Assembly (NCBI RefSeq): GCF_000590885.1
Contig: NZ_JFHN01000042.1
Coordinates: 44,757-108,756 of the forward strand
Source: Erwinia mallotivora
GTDB taxonomy: Bacteria; Pseudomonadota; Gammaproteobacteria; Enterobacterales; Enterobacteriaceae
Length of the DNA: 64,000 nt
Reading direction: 5' to 3'
Below, piece after piece: positions 18,962 to 27,643 of the stretch. Both the position numbers and the translations under genes were made by a program. Under the pieces are notes generated by a model. It made no database searches. It worked only from the letters and a program-made list of their open reading frames with translations, and was not told where the DNA came from. Position 1 is the stretch's first letter, and each line of letters starts with the position of its first letter.

Positions 18962-20428
18962 ATGGCAGACATGCAACGCCGTGGACTTTACATCAATGGT
19001 CGGGAAGAAGCCGGTCAGGGTGAAACCTTTACCACCATCAACCCGGCAAACGGGGAAGTGCTGGCTGAAATCACCGCTGCAAATCAGCAGGATATCGATC
19101 GTGCCGTCGCCTCTGCGGTAGCCGGACAACGGATCTGGCGCAGCTACACCCCGGTGGAGCGCAGTCGCGTACTGCTGAAGGCCGTGGCCATTTTGCGCGA
19201 GCGCAATCAGCAGCTGGCGGAACTGGAAACCGCTGATACCGGTAAACCCATCAGTGAAACTGCGGCGGTGGATATCGTCACCGGGGCTGACGTGCTGGAG
19301 TACTATGCCGGGCTGGCGGTTGCCGTGCAGGGCGACAGCATCCCGCTGCGTGACAGCGCGCTGGTCTACACCCGCCGTGAACCACTGGGCGTCTGTGCTG
19401 GTATCGGCGCGTGGAACTATCCCATTCAGATAGCCCTGTGGAAAAGTGCGCCGGCGCTGGCGACCGGCAACGCGATGATATTCAAGCCCAGTGAAGTCAC
19501 GCCGCTTAGCGCGCTGGAACTGGCGAAAATTTTCACCGAGGCGGGGCTGCCGGATGGCGTGTTCAACGTGGTGCAGGGGGCTGGTGCTGTGGGGCAGGGG
19601 CTGAGCCAGCACCCGGCGATTGCCAAAGTCTCCTTTACCGGCGAGGTGAATACCGGCAAACGGGTAATGGCTGATGCCGCGCTGGCTAACCTGAAATCGG
19701 TCACCATGGAGCTGGGGGGTAAGTCACCGCTGATCGTCTTCGACGATGCCGATCTGGAGCGTGCAGTTGACGCTGCAATGATGGCTAACTTTTACAGCAG
19801 TGGTCAGGTCTGTACCAATGGCACCCGGGTATTTGTTCAGCGTTCGCTGAAAGCCGCCTTTGAACAGCGTCTGCTGGAAAAAATGGCCGGGATACGCTGC
19901 GGTGACCCGCGTGACCCTGACGTTAATTTCGGGCCGCTGGTCAGCGAGGAGCACTGCCAGAAAGTGGTGTCTTACCTCAACATCGGTAAAGAAGAGGGTG
20001 CCACCCTGCTGACCGGCGGCCAGCGTCTGACAGAAGGCGCACTGGCTAAAGGGTGCTATGTCGCCCCGACGGTGTTCAGCGACTGTCACGATGAGATGCG
20101 AATCGTCAAAGAAGAGATCTTTGGCCCGGTGATGAGCGTGCTGGCGTTTGACGACGAGCAGGAAGTGATTGAGCGTGCCAACAACACCGAATATGGGCTG
20201 GCGGCCGGGGTGTTTACCACCTCACTGAACCGCGCACACCGGGTTATCCACCAGCTTGAAGCCGGGATCTGCTGGGTTAACAGCTGGGGTGAATCGCCCG
20301 CGCCGATGCCGGTCGGCGGTTACAAGCAGTCTGGCCTGGGCCGCGAAAACGGCACCGAGACGCTGCATCACTATACCCGCACCAAATCGATTCTGATCGA
20401 AATGGGCGACTATCCATCAGCATTCTGA
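18962..20428 (+). CDS. betB: Betaine aldehyde dehydrogenase
   Basis: NAD(P)+-dependent aldehyde dehydrogenase of 488 residues (E. coli 490), which oxidises betaine aldehyde to glycine betaine. Catalytic Glu250 is in MELGGKSP and the nucleophile Cys284 in SSGQVCTNG. The coenzyme-binding FTGEVNTGK and the C-terminal [11 protein letters not shown] are typical. GAGGAGGAA precedes the ATG. It forms the second step of the osmoprotectant pathway with betA. Confidence 0.97.
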   Translation: MADMQRRGLYINGREEAGQGETFTTINPANGEVLAEITAANQQDIDRAVASAVAGQRIWRSYTPVERSRVLLKAVAILRERNQQLAELETADTGKPISETAAVDIVTGADVLEYYAGLAVAVQGDSIPLRDSALVYTRREPLGVCAGIGAWNYPIQIALWKSAPALATGNAMIFKPSEVTPLSALELAKIFTEAGLPDGVFNVVQGAGAVGQGLSQHPAIAKVSFTGEVNTGKRVMADAALANLKSVTMELGGKSPLIVFDDADLERAVDAAMMANFYSSGQVCTNGTRVFVQRSLKAAFEQRLLEKMAGIRCGDPRDPDVNFGPLVSEEHCQKVVSYLNIGKEEGATLLTGGQRLTEGALAKGCYVAPTVFSDCHDEMRIVKEEIFGPVMSVLAFDDEQEVIERANNTEYGLAAGVFTTSLNRAHRVIHQLEAGICWVNSWGESPAPMPVGGYKQSGLGRENGTETLHHYTRTKSILIEMGDYPSAF

Positions 20429-20496
20429 TTCGCTGATATCCCGAATTTATTCAGTCTGTTGCCGCGACACCGGGTGCGCGGCATAACGGAGGTTTA

Positions 20497-22164
20497 ATGC
20501 AGAAATTTGACTACATCATTATTGGTGCCGGCTCAGCTGGCAACGTGCTGGCTACGCGACTGACTGAGGATGCTGACGTATCGGTACTGTTACTGGAAGC
20601 AGGCGGAAAAGACCACCGCTGGGACTTCCGTACCCAGATGCCAGCCGCTTTGGCGTATCCCCTTCAGGGCAAACGTTACAACTGGGCTTTTGAAACCGAC
20701 CCTGAGCCGAAAATGAACAACCGCCGGATGGAGTGCGGGCGCGGCAAAGGGCTGGGCGGATCTTCACTGATTAACGGTATGTGCTACATCCGTGGCAACG
20801 CGATGGATTACGACAACTGGGCAAAGAAAGCGGGACTGGAAAACTGGTCTTACCTCAACTGCCTGCCCTATTTCCGCAAGGCAGAGAAGCGCGACATCGG
20901 TGAGAACGACTATCACGGTGGCGAAGGCTATCTCAGCGTGACCACGCCAAAAGCGGGCAACAATCCGCTGTTCCGTGCTTTCATCGACGCGGCGAAGCAG
21001 GCCGGGCACCATGAAACGGACGACCTGAACGGCTACCGTCAGGATGGTTTTGGTCCGATGGACCGCACCGTCACCGCACAGGGACGTCGGTCCAGCACCG
21101 CCAGAGGTTACCTGGACGTGGCAAAACAGCGGCCAAACCTGACCATCATCACCCATGCGCAGACTGACCGCATTCTGTTCAGTGGCAAAACCGCCACCGG
21201 CGTGTGCTGGTTAAAAGAGGGAAAACAGCAGCAGGCAGAGGCAAACCGCGAAGTGCTGCTCTGTGCCGGTGCAATCGCCTCGCCGCAGATTTTGCAACGT
21301 TCAGGGGTTGGCCCGGAAGAGTGGCTGCGCGAGCTGGATATTGACGTGGTCCATGCACTCCCGGGGGTAGGCCGTAACTTACAGGATCACCTGGAAGTCT
21401 ACATGCAGTTCCGCTGCAAAAAGCCGGTCAGCCTCTATCCCTCGCTTCACTGGTGGAATCAGCCAGCAATCGGCGCTGAATGGCTGTTTAACGGCACCGG
21501 TATTGGGGCCAGCAACCAGTTTGAAGCCGGCGGCTTTATCCGCAGCGATGACCAGCCAGACTGGCCGGATTTGCAGTATCACTTCCTGCCGGTGGCGATT
21601 AACTACAACGGCAGCAGCCCGGTAAAAGAGCATGGTTTCCAGGCGCACGTAGGACCGATGCGTTCACGCAGCCGGGGACGGGTAAAACTGACCTCAAAAC
21701 ACCCGTATGCGGCACCGTCGATCTTCTTCAACTATATGTCGGAGCAGCGCGACTGGGAGGAGTTCCGCAGCGCGGTGCGACTGACGCGCGAGATCATGAA
21801 GCAGCCTGCGCTGGCGGAATATTGCGGTGAGGAAATTCAGCCCGGTGCGGCGGTGCAGAGCGATGAACAGATAGATGCCTTCATCCGTGAACATGCCGAA
21901 ACGGCATACCATCCCTGCGGCAGCTGCGCGATGGGCAACGATGAGATGGCGGTGGTGGATGCACAAGGGCGTGTTCACGGCATGGAGCGCCTGCGCGTGG
22001 TGGATGCCTCCATCATGCCGCAAATCACCACCGGCAACCTAAATGCGCCAACGGTAATGATTGCTGAAAAGATGGCCGACCTGATCCGTGGTCGTACCCC
22101 GCTGGTCGCCTCCACGGCGGACTACTATCAGCATCAGCGTGAAGGCGCGGCTGAACCGGTTTGA
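20497..22164 (+). CDS. betA: Choline dehydrogenase
   Basis: GMC-family FAD oxidoreductase of 555 residues, membrane-associated, converting choline to betaine aldehyde. The ADP-binding GAGSAG is at residues 10-15. GMC signatures are [15 protein letters not shown] near 80 and [15 protein letters not shown] near 260. The catalytic His lies in [11 protein letters not shown], and the family motif [15 protein letters not shown] is near the C-terminus. It is last gene of betIBA, followed by two hairpins. Confidence 0.97.
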   Translation: MQKFDYIIIGAGSAGNVLATRLTEDADVSVLLLEAGGKDHRWDFRTQMPAALAYPLQGKRYNWAFETDPEPKMNNRRMECGRGKGLGGSSLINGMCYIRGNAMDYDNWAKKAGLENWSYLNCLPYFRKAEKRDIGENDYHGGEGYLSVTTPKAGNNPLFRAFIDAAKQAGHHETDDLNGYRQDGFGPMDRTVTAQGRRSSTARGYLDVAKQRPNLTIITHAQTDRILFSGKTATGVCWLKEGKQQQAEANREVLLCAGAIASPQILQRSGVGPEEWLRELDIDVVHALPGVGRNLQDHLEVYMQFRCKKPVSLYPSLHWWNQPAIGAEWLFNGTGIGASNQFEAGGFIRSDDQPDWPDLQYHFLPVAINYNGSSPVKEHGFQAHVGPMRSRSRGRVKLTSKHPYAAPSIFFNYMSEQRDWEEFRSAVRLTREIMKQPALAEYCGEEIQPGAAVQSDEQIDAFIREHAETAYHPCGSCAMGNDEMAVVDAQGRVHGMERLRVVDASIMPQITTGNLNAPTVMIAEKMADLIRGRTPLVASTADYYQHQREGAAEPV

Positions 22165-22172
22165 GCCTCAAC

Positions 22173-22225
22173 ACTCCGGCACAAACGTGCCGGAGTGGCT
22201 GATTTTGGGGCTACAGCCCCATTTT
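22173..22225 (+). terminator. Tandem terminators after betA
   Basis: First hairpin: perfect 10-bp stem ACTCCGGCAC/GTGCCGGAGT with loop AAAC (22173-22196). Second: TGGGGC/GCCCCA (22206-22221) followed by TTTT. Together they end betIBA. Confidence 0.75.
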
Positions 22226-22265
22226 ACCCGCAGTGAAAGGGCAAATGGGGTCATTAGCACATAAT

Positions 22266-23009
22266 TCAGTTGCCGGTGGCAGAGGTAGTGCTGTCGGTGG
22301 TAGTGGCGGTTCCGCTGGTGGTATTTGTCGCAGAAGAACTGCTGTCAGTGCTGGCGGCAGTGCCGCTAGTGGTTTTCGCGGCCGTCGTGCTGGCGTCGGA
22401 ATTGGTAGCGGTTCCGCTGCTGGTATTTGTCGCAGAAGTGCTGGTGCCGGTACTGGCATTTGCCGTGGTTGTGCTGCTGCTGGCTGAAGGTGTTGCCGTG
22501 CCCGTCGAAGCGGATGCGGTAGTGGTGGACGAGGGGGTTGTCTCGCTGGTCGCGGCAGGGGCTTTACTGCTGTCGGCTGGCGCAGGAGCGGCGGCTTTCT
22601 TCACCGGGCGTGGCACCGGGGTAGCGGCAGTTTCTGTAAAGGTCGGCTTGTTCTTCAGCACCGAATAGGTGATGTGTTTGACCTTATCCGGCACGGCGGC
22701 GATTTCCACCGGTTGAATCGTCACCCGTCCATAGCCATACAGCGTCGAGACGTAGCCTCCCACCTTATGCTTACCGGGCAACATATGTAAATCCGTGGTT
22801 TCTCCCCGCACCAGCGGGCCGGCATCTTTGCCATCAACGGTAACAATAATCGACGAGCCATCATCCGTGCGGCTGACCACATGAGAGACGGTCACCTGCG
22901 AAGGGCCGGTGGCGTAATCCTGCTCTGCGGTATCCTCTGCACTGTGTTTCGCACAGCCAGTCAGCGTGATAGCTGCCGTCAGGGCCGCCAGTGTAAAACG
23001 ATAAATCAT
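22266..23009 (-). CDS. Lipoprotein with Ser/Thr-rich repeat tail
   Basis: Putative lipoprotein of 247 residues. The lipobox LTGC puts the lipidated Cys at 19. Residues about 35-128 form a compact beta-rich domain (VTVSHVVSRTDDGSSIIVTV ... LHMLPGKHKVGGY), reminiscent of PEGA-like surface domains. A Pro/Ala linker follows, and from about 145 to the end the chain is almost only Ser, Thr, Ala, Gly and Asn. The last part consists of three 17-residue repeats. I do not recognise an orthologue. It lies between betIBA and the sulfur regulator. Confidence 0.7.
   Translation of the reverse strand: MIYRFTLAALTAAITLTGCAKHSAEDTAEQDYATGPSQVTVSHVVSRTDDGSSIIVTVDGKDAGPLVRGETTDLHMLPGKHKVGGYVSTLYGYGRVTIQPVEIAAVPDKVKHITYSVLKNKPTFTETAATPVPRPVKKAAAPAPADSSKAPAATSETTPSSTTTASASTGTATPSASSSTTTANASTGTSTSATNTSSGTATNSDASTTAAKTTSGTAASTDSSSSATNTTSGTATTTDSTTSATGN
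22278..22430 (-). repeat. Three tandem 51-bp coding repeats
   Basis: The lipoprotein tail is encoded by three in-frame 51-bp units (22380-22430, 22329-22379, 22278-22328). They translate as TNTSSGTATNSDASTTA, AKTTSGTAASTDSSSSA and TNTTSGTATTTDSTTSA. On the plus strand the GC-GTTCCGCT-like block recurs at 22306, 22357 and 22408, exactly 51 bp apart. Confidence 0.85.
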
Positions 23010-23193
23010 TATGCCTCATTCTCCTTAACAGTCAGGAAACCCTATTTTAATGTTGCGAGTCATTGTGTGACAGGGGGAAAAGGTTCAGGTTCATCTTAAA
23101 ATGATGAGCAATTGTGAAACGGCGGGTGAGCAGTGATGCGAGGCTGTGCAGTAAATCGCCGCATTGTGCGGCAAAAGCAGGTGCAGTTCCCGC

Positions 23194-25107
23194 TCAACTC
23201 TCGCTCTTCAGCTCCGCCTGCCAGACGGCGTCACCCACCCGGATCGCGCGGGGTAGCAGACCCAGCGCATAGAAACGATCGGCAATCACCTGCTGCTGAC
23301 GAATTATCTGTCGATCAACCGGTCGGGTCTGATGGCTGCGACGCGACAGCGCAAGCGACAATGAACGGCTCGCCAGGCCCAGCTCGGTTGCCAGCAGCGC
23401 GGCGGCCTCAGCCCGGTGATTGTCGATATAACGTCCGGTCTGTTCCAGCGCCGACATCACTGCCGACAATAAATCACCGCTGTGACGGACAAAATCGCGA
23501 TGGGCGAGATAAAACTGATGGTTGTTGACCCGCTCCACGCCGTTGGCAATTACCCTGAACTGGCCACTCTGTTCAGCGGCACTCAGCAGCGGATCCCACA
23601 TCATCCAGGCATCCACCGCACGACAATCGCCCGGCGTCAGCGGATATTTCGGCGGGGCGTAAACCACATGGATATCATTCAGCGTCAGCCCGGCTTCATC
23701 CAGCAGTTGCAACAGCAGATAGTGCACATTCGATCCCCGGTTAACCGCAATTCGCCTGCCGCGCAGGCAGGCCAGCGAGTGAACGGGACTGTCGGCGGTG
23801 ACCACCAGCGCCACGCTCTGCGGCGCAGCCGGTTCCCATGCCACATAGCTCAGCGGCTGATTCTGCGCCTGGGCAAACAGCGGCGGCACCTCACCGGTGG
23901 TGCCGAAATCAATCTCCCCGCTGTTCAGCGCGTGCAGCAACTGGGGACCGGCGGGAAACTCACTCCACAACACGTTAACGCCGCTGTCGGCAAACTGGCT
24001 CTCCAGCGACTGCCGGGCCTTCAGCACGCCCAGGTTGCCGAACTTCTGAAAGCCAATCCGCAGTTCGCGACTGAGGTTGACGGCGGCGGAGCGGGGGGAT
24101 GTTGAGGCGTTTCCGCCCCTCGCCGTACGTGGCTTAATCACGCCGAGGTGCGCCAGCTGGGTACGCAGGGTGTTGCGACTGATCCCCAGCAGCGCGGCGG
24201 TCTGGATCTGATTGCCATCGGTCAGTTCAAAAGCGTTACGCACCAGTGAGGAGAGCACCCGCTGAAAAACCGGGCTGCGCTGGTCCTGCAATTGCAGACG
24301 AATAAATTCATCAAGCGGTTCCGCCGTCACCGCCACCGGCGAGGTGGCATTGAGTGAGCCAAACTGCAACTGTCCGGCCTTAATCAGCGGTTCGCTGCTC
24401 AGCAGCACCGCATTATGCAGGGTGTTTTCCAGCTCACGAATATTACCCGGCCAGTCATAACTGACCAGCGCGGCCTGCGCTTCTTCACTGAGTACCGGCT
24501 GCGGGCGATGATGTCGTTCGGCATAGTGTTGCAGGAAATGGCGGCTCAGCAACGGAATATCCTGACGCCGCTGGCGTAGCGGCGGCAGCGTCAGCACCGC
24601 CACATTCAGCCGGTAGTAAAGATCTTCACGAAACCGGCGTCGGGCAATGGCCGTGGCAAGATCGACGTGGGTGGCGGCAATCACCCGCACGTCAACTTTT
24701 ACCGGCCGGTGAGAGCCAACACGCGTCACCTCACGTTCCTGGAGAACCCGCAGCAGCTTTACCTGAAGCGGCAGACTAAGCTCGCCAATTTCATCCAGCA
24801 GCAAAGTGCCGCCGTCAGCCGCTTCAAACCATCCCTGATGGCGTTCCCCTGCGCCGGTAAAGGCACCTTTCTCGTGACCGAACAGTTCTGACTCCGCCAG
24901 GCTTTCACTCAGCGCACCGCAGTTGACCGCCAGAAATGGCTTCTGACTTCGCGGGCTGTGGTGATGCAGATAGCGCGCCACCCCCTCTTTACCGGTGCCG
25001 GTTTCACCGACAATCAGCACCGTGGCGTCAGTGGGTGCCAGCCTTTTCAGTACGCCCTGCAACGCGACAGAGGCGGGATCTTTTAATTCAGGGCCGTCGT
25101 TGTGCAT
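23194..25107 (-). CDS. Sigma-54 activator fused to an SsuA-like binding domain
   Basis: Regulator of 637 residues with an unusual architecture. Residues about 10-245 are an AAA+ sigma-54-interaction domain: Walker A GETGTGKE (34-41), the GAFTGA loop (81-86) and Walker B LLLDEIGEL (102-110). A Fis-type HTH is at about 297-320 (IQTAALLGISRNTLRTQLA). From about 347 to the end is a periplasmic-binding fold like SsuA/TauA (LRIGFQKFGNLGVLKA ... FGTTGEVPPLFAQAQ ... WMMWDPLL) without a signal peptide. It is inferred to be a cytoplasmic ligand sensor for a sulfonate or sulfone. ATG 25107 (GGAG 6 nt upstream) is chosen; earlier in-frame codons would run through the UAS sites. It is divergent from the sulfone operon, as SfnR-like regulators are. 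Confidence 0.88.
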   Translation of the reverse strand: MHNDGPELKDPASVALQGVLKRLAPTDATVLIVGETGTGKEGVARYLHHHSPRSQKPFLAVNCGALSESLAESELFGHEKGAFTGAGERHQGWFEAADGGTLLLDEIGELSLPLQVKLLRVLQEREVTRVGSHRPVKVDVRVIAATHVDLATAIARRRFREDLYYRLNVAVLTLPPLRQRRQDIPLLSRHFLQHYAERHHRPQPVLSEEAQAALVSYDWPGNIRELENTLHNAVLLSSEPLIKAGQLQFGSLNATSPVAVTAEPLDEFIRLQLQDQRSPVFQRVLSSLVRNAFELTDGNQIQTAALLGISRNTLRTQLAHLGVIKPRTARGGNASTSPRSAAVNLSRELRIGFQKFGNLGVLKARQSLESQFADSGVNVLWSEFPAGPQLLHALNSGEIDFGTTGEVPPLFAQAQNQPLSYVAWEPAAPQSVALVVTADSPVHSLACLRGRRIAVNRGSNVHYLLLQLLDEAGLTLNDIHVVYAPPKYPLTPGDCRAVDAWMMWDPLLSAAEQSGQFRVIANGVERVNNHQFYLAHRDFVRHSGDLLSAVMSALEQTGRYIDNHRAEAAALLATELGLASRSLSLALSRRSHQTRPVDRQIIRQQQVIADRFYALGLLPRAIRVGDAVWQAELKSES

Positions 25108-25184
25108 CGCCTTCTCCGGGCAGGAAACCAGCTGCCACACTAACGCCAGCGCGCCATTCTGGCGAGGGGCCGCAGCCCGATAAA

Positions 25185-25232
25185 AGTGGCAAATGCAGCA
25201 GGGTCTGTGCGCCAGCTGTTGCATTTGCAACA
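25185..25232. promoter_or_regulatory. Two tandem upstream activator sites (UAS)
   Basis: The 16-mer TGTTGCATTTGCAACA at 25217-25232 has perfect 7-bp inverted arms. A second site at 25185-25200 (AGTGGCAAATGCAGCA) matches its reverse complement at 13 of 16 positions. The centres are 32 bp apart, about three helical turns, and lie roughly 97 and 129 bp before the predicted transcription start. They are inferred to bind the Fis-type HTH of the divergent activator. Confidence 0.7.
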
Positions 25233-25255
25233 CTCCGCCGGGGTGGGTGGAATTC

Positions 25256-25268
25256 TAACGCATTGATA
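25256..25268 (-). promoter_or_regulatory. IHF-site match
   Basis: On the minus strand TATCAATGCGTTA matches the IHF consensus WATCAANNNNTTR at every position. It lies between the UAS pair and the -24/-12 element, where IHF bending is expected. Confidence 0.6.
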
Positions 25269-25294
25269 AATAATCATTAAAAAAAACGGCACAG

Positions 25295-25310
25295 CTGGCA
25301 TGTTTCCTGC
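25295..25310 (+). promoter_or_regulatory. Sigma-54 (-24/-12) promoter
   Basis: CTGGCATGTTTCCTGC has the invariant GG (25297-25298) and GC (25309-25310) separated by 10 nt. It differs from the consensus YTGGCACGNNNNTTGC at two positions. It precedes the SsuD-like gene by about 70 bp. Confidence 0.75.
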
Positions 25311-25380
25311 TTAGTGACATATAACCAAACGAAATCAATCAATGTGATTTTTTCTGATAACGTTATATAGGAAAGCGATA

Positions 25381-26541
25381 ATGAGCCAGCGCAGCGACAC
25401 CATCAACGTCTTCTGGTTTCTGCCGACCCACGGTGACGGACACTATCTTGGCACCGCCGAAGGCGGACGTGCCGTGGATCTGCCTTATCTGCAACAGGTG
25501 GCGCTGGCGGCTGACAGCCTTGGCTATTACGGCGTGCTGATCCCCACCGGCAAAAGCTGCGAGGATGCATGGCTGGTGGCATCCGCACTGGCACCGATTA
25601 CGCAAAAACTGCGCTATCTGGTGGCGGTGCGTCCCGGCCTGCAACCCCCCAGCCTCGCCGCGCGTATGGCTGCCACCCTCGACCGTCTCTCCAATGGTCG
25701 GCTGCTGATCAACGTGGTGACCGGCGGCGACCCGGTGGAAAATCGGGGTGACGGTATTTTCCTCAGCCATGCCGAACGCTATCAGGTGACCCGTGAATTT
25801 CTGACGGTCTTTTCCCGCCTGCTGAAAGGCGAAAAGGTTGACTACAGCGGTCAGCACATCCGGGTGGAGGGCGCGGAACTGCTGTTCCCGCCGGTGCAGG
25901 ACAACGGGCCGCCGCTCTACTTTGGTGGATCGTCCGACGCCGCAACCGAGGTGGCGGCGCAGCAGATTGACAGCTGGCTCACCTGGGGCGAGCCGCCTGA
26001 ACAGGTGGCGGAAAAGATTGCCCGGGTGCGTCAGCGGGCCAGAGAAGAGGGGCACACGCTGAGCTATGGCATTCGTCTGCATGTGATTGTGCGGGAAACC
26101 GAAGAAGAGGCGTGGGCCGCCGCAGACCGACTGATTTCCCACCTTGATGATGAAACCATCGCCAGCGCGCAGAAAATCTTTGCCCGGATGGATTCGGCAG
26201 GCCAGGCGCGAATGAGCGCGCTGCATAACGGCCAGCGGGACAATCTGCGTATCGCGCCGAATCTGTGGGCCGGTGTTGGTCTGGTACGCGGCGGGGCGGG
26301 CACGGCGCTGGTGGGCAATCCGCAGCAGGTGGCGGCGCGCATCCGGGAATATCAGGCGCTGGGCATTGAGAACTTTATCTTCTCCGGCTATCCGCATCTG
26401 GAAGAGGCACACCGTTTCGCCTCGCTGGTTATGCCGCTGTTGCCGCTGGCGGACAGGGCCGAAAAGCGCCCTGGCACGGTCAACACCGGACCCTTTGGTG
26501 AAACTATCGGCGGCGATCGCCGTCCGGTAAAAGCAGAGTAA
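25381..26541 (+). CDS. ssuD: FMNH2-dependent alkanesulfonate monooxygenase (SsuD/MsuD-like)
   Basis: Bacterial luciferase-like flavin monooxygenase of 386 residues, very close to SsuD. Shared segments are [29 protein letters not shown] (active-site Cys60), [32 protein letters not shown] and [19 protein letters not shown]. It cleaves C-S bonds of alkanesulfonates to an aldehyde plus sulfite using FMNH2. It is the first gene behind the sigma-54 promoter and is followed by sfnG, so methanesulfonate (the MsuD substrate) is an alternative. No FMN reductase is encoded in the cluster. Confidence 0.9.
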   Translation: MSQRSDTINVFWFLPTHGDGHYLGTAEGGRAVDLPYLQQVALAADSLGYYGVLIPTGKSCEDAWLVASALAPITQKLRYLVAVRPGLQPPSLAARMAATLDRLSNGRLLINVVTGGDPVENRGDGIFLSHAERYQVTREFLTVFSRLLKGEKVDYSGQHIRVEGAELLFPPVQDNGPPLYFGGSSDAATEVAAQQIDSWLTWGEPPEQVAEKIARVRQRAREEGHTLSYGIRLHVIVRETEEEAWAAADRLISHLDDETIASAQKIFARMDSAGQARMSALHNGQRDNLRIAPNLWAGVGLVRGGAGTALVGNPQQVAARIREYQALGIENFIFSGYPHLEEAHRFASLVMPLLPLADRAEKRPGTVNTGPFGETIGGDRRPVKAE

Positions 26542-26551
26542 GGAGCCATTG

Positions 26552-27643
26552 ATGAGCAACCAACCAATCAGATTTGCCTACTGGGTGCCGAATGTGTCCG
26601 GCGGGCTGGTGATCAGCAAAATCCCCCAGCGCACCAGCTGGGACTTTGACTACAACCGTAAACTGGCGCAGATTGCCGAGCGGGCAGGGTTTGAATATGC
26701 CCTGACGCAAATCCGTTTTACCGCCGGTTACGGCGCGGACAATCAGCATGAATCGGTCAGCTTTTCCCAGGCGCTGCTGGGGGCGACAGAAAAACTGAAG
26801 GTGATAGCCGCGCTGCTGCCCGGTCCGTGGAATCCGACGCTGGCGGCAAAACAAATCGCCACCATCAGCCATCTGAGCCAGGCCCGCATCGCGGTGAACA
26901 TCGTCAGCGGCTGGTTTCGCGGCGAATTTAAAGCCATCGGCGAGCCCTGGCTGGATCATGAAGAGCGTTACCTGCGTTCAGAAGAGTTTATCCGCTGCCT
27001 GCGCGGCATCTGGCAGCAGGAGAGTTTCAGCTTTGCCGGGGATTTCTACCGCTACCGGGACTATGTGCTGAAACCCCGACCGCTCGATCCGCTGCCGGAA
27101 ATCTTCCAGGGCGGCAGTTCGCGGGCGGCGCGGGATATGGCGGCAAGAGTGTCTGACTGGTACTTCACCAATGGCAACACCGTCGAGGGGGTGAGGGCGC
27201 AGGTGGAGGATATCCGTGGTAAGGCGGCACAGAATCGCCATCAGGTGAAAATTGGTGTCAACGGCTTCGTTATCGCCCGCGACACGGAGCAACAGGCGCA
27301 GCAGGTGCTGAACGACATCCTGCAACAGGCGGACCCGGAGGCGGTGCGCGGCTTTCAGCATGAAGCGAAAAATGCGGGCAGCGCGTCGCCGGAAGGGGAA
27401 GGCAACTGGGCAAAATCGACGCTGGAGGATCTGGTGCAGTACAACGACGGCTTTAAAACCAACCTGATTGGCACCCCACAGCAAATCGCAGAGCGGATCA
27501 TCGCCCTGAAACAGGCCGGTGTGGATCTGCTGCTGCTGGGCTTTCTGCATTTTCAGGAAGAGGTGGAATTCTTTGGCCGCGAGGTGATCCCGCGCGTCCG
27601 CGAGCTGGAGCGGCAGACCGAGCCGGAACTGAGCCATGAGTGA
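26552..27643 (+). CDS. sfnG: Dimethylsulfone monooxygenase SfnG
   Basis: FMNH2-dependent luciferase-family enzyme of 363 residues with SfnG-type segments: FAYWVPNVSGGLVISKI, FEYALTQIRFTAGYG, RIAVNIVSGWFRGEF, EIFQGGSSRAARDMAA and DWYFTNGNTVEG. SfnG oxidises dimethylsulfone to methanesulfinate, which after oxidation feeds the sulfonate monooxygenase. ATG 26552 is 6 nt from AGGAG. It lies 10 bp after the SsuD-like gene and overlaps the next start by 8 bp (ATGAGTGA), indicating translational coupling. Confidence 0.9.
   Translation: MSNQPIRFAYWVPNVSGGLVISKIPQRTSWDFDYNRKLAQIAERAGFEYALTQIRFTAGYGADNQHESVSFSQALLGATEKLKVIAALLPGPWNPTLAAKQIATISHLSQARIAVNIVSGWFRGEFKAIGEPWLDHEERYLRSEEFIRCLRGIWQQESFSFAGDFYRYRDYVLKPRPLDPLPEIFQGGSSRAARDMAARVSDWYFTNGNTVEGVRAQVEDIRGKAAQNRHQVKIGVNGFVIARDTEQQAQQVLNDILQQADPEAVRGFQHEAKNAGSASPEGEGNWAKSTLEDLVQYNDGFKTNLIGTPQQIAERIIALKQAGVDLLLLGFLHFQEEVEFFGREVIPRVRELERQTEPELSHE

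Noticed and set aside
22233..22668. Gly/Val-rich rightward frames opposite the lipoprotein
   Set aside because: These are antisense products of the Ser/Thr repeat; the lipobox and signal peptide are on the minus strand.
25108..25233. Longer start for the sigma-54 activator
   Set aside because: The added Cys-rich residues are unlike the family, and the DNA carries the tandem activator sites; ATG 25107 has a good RBS.
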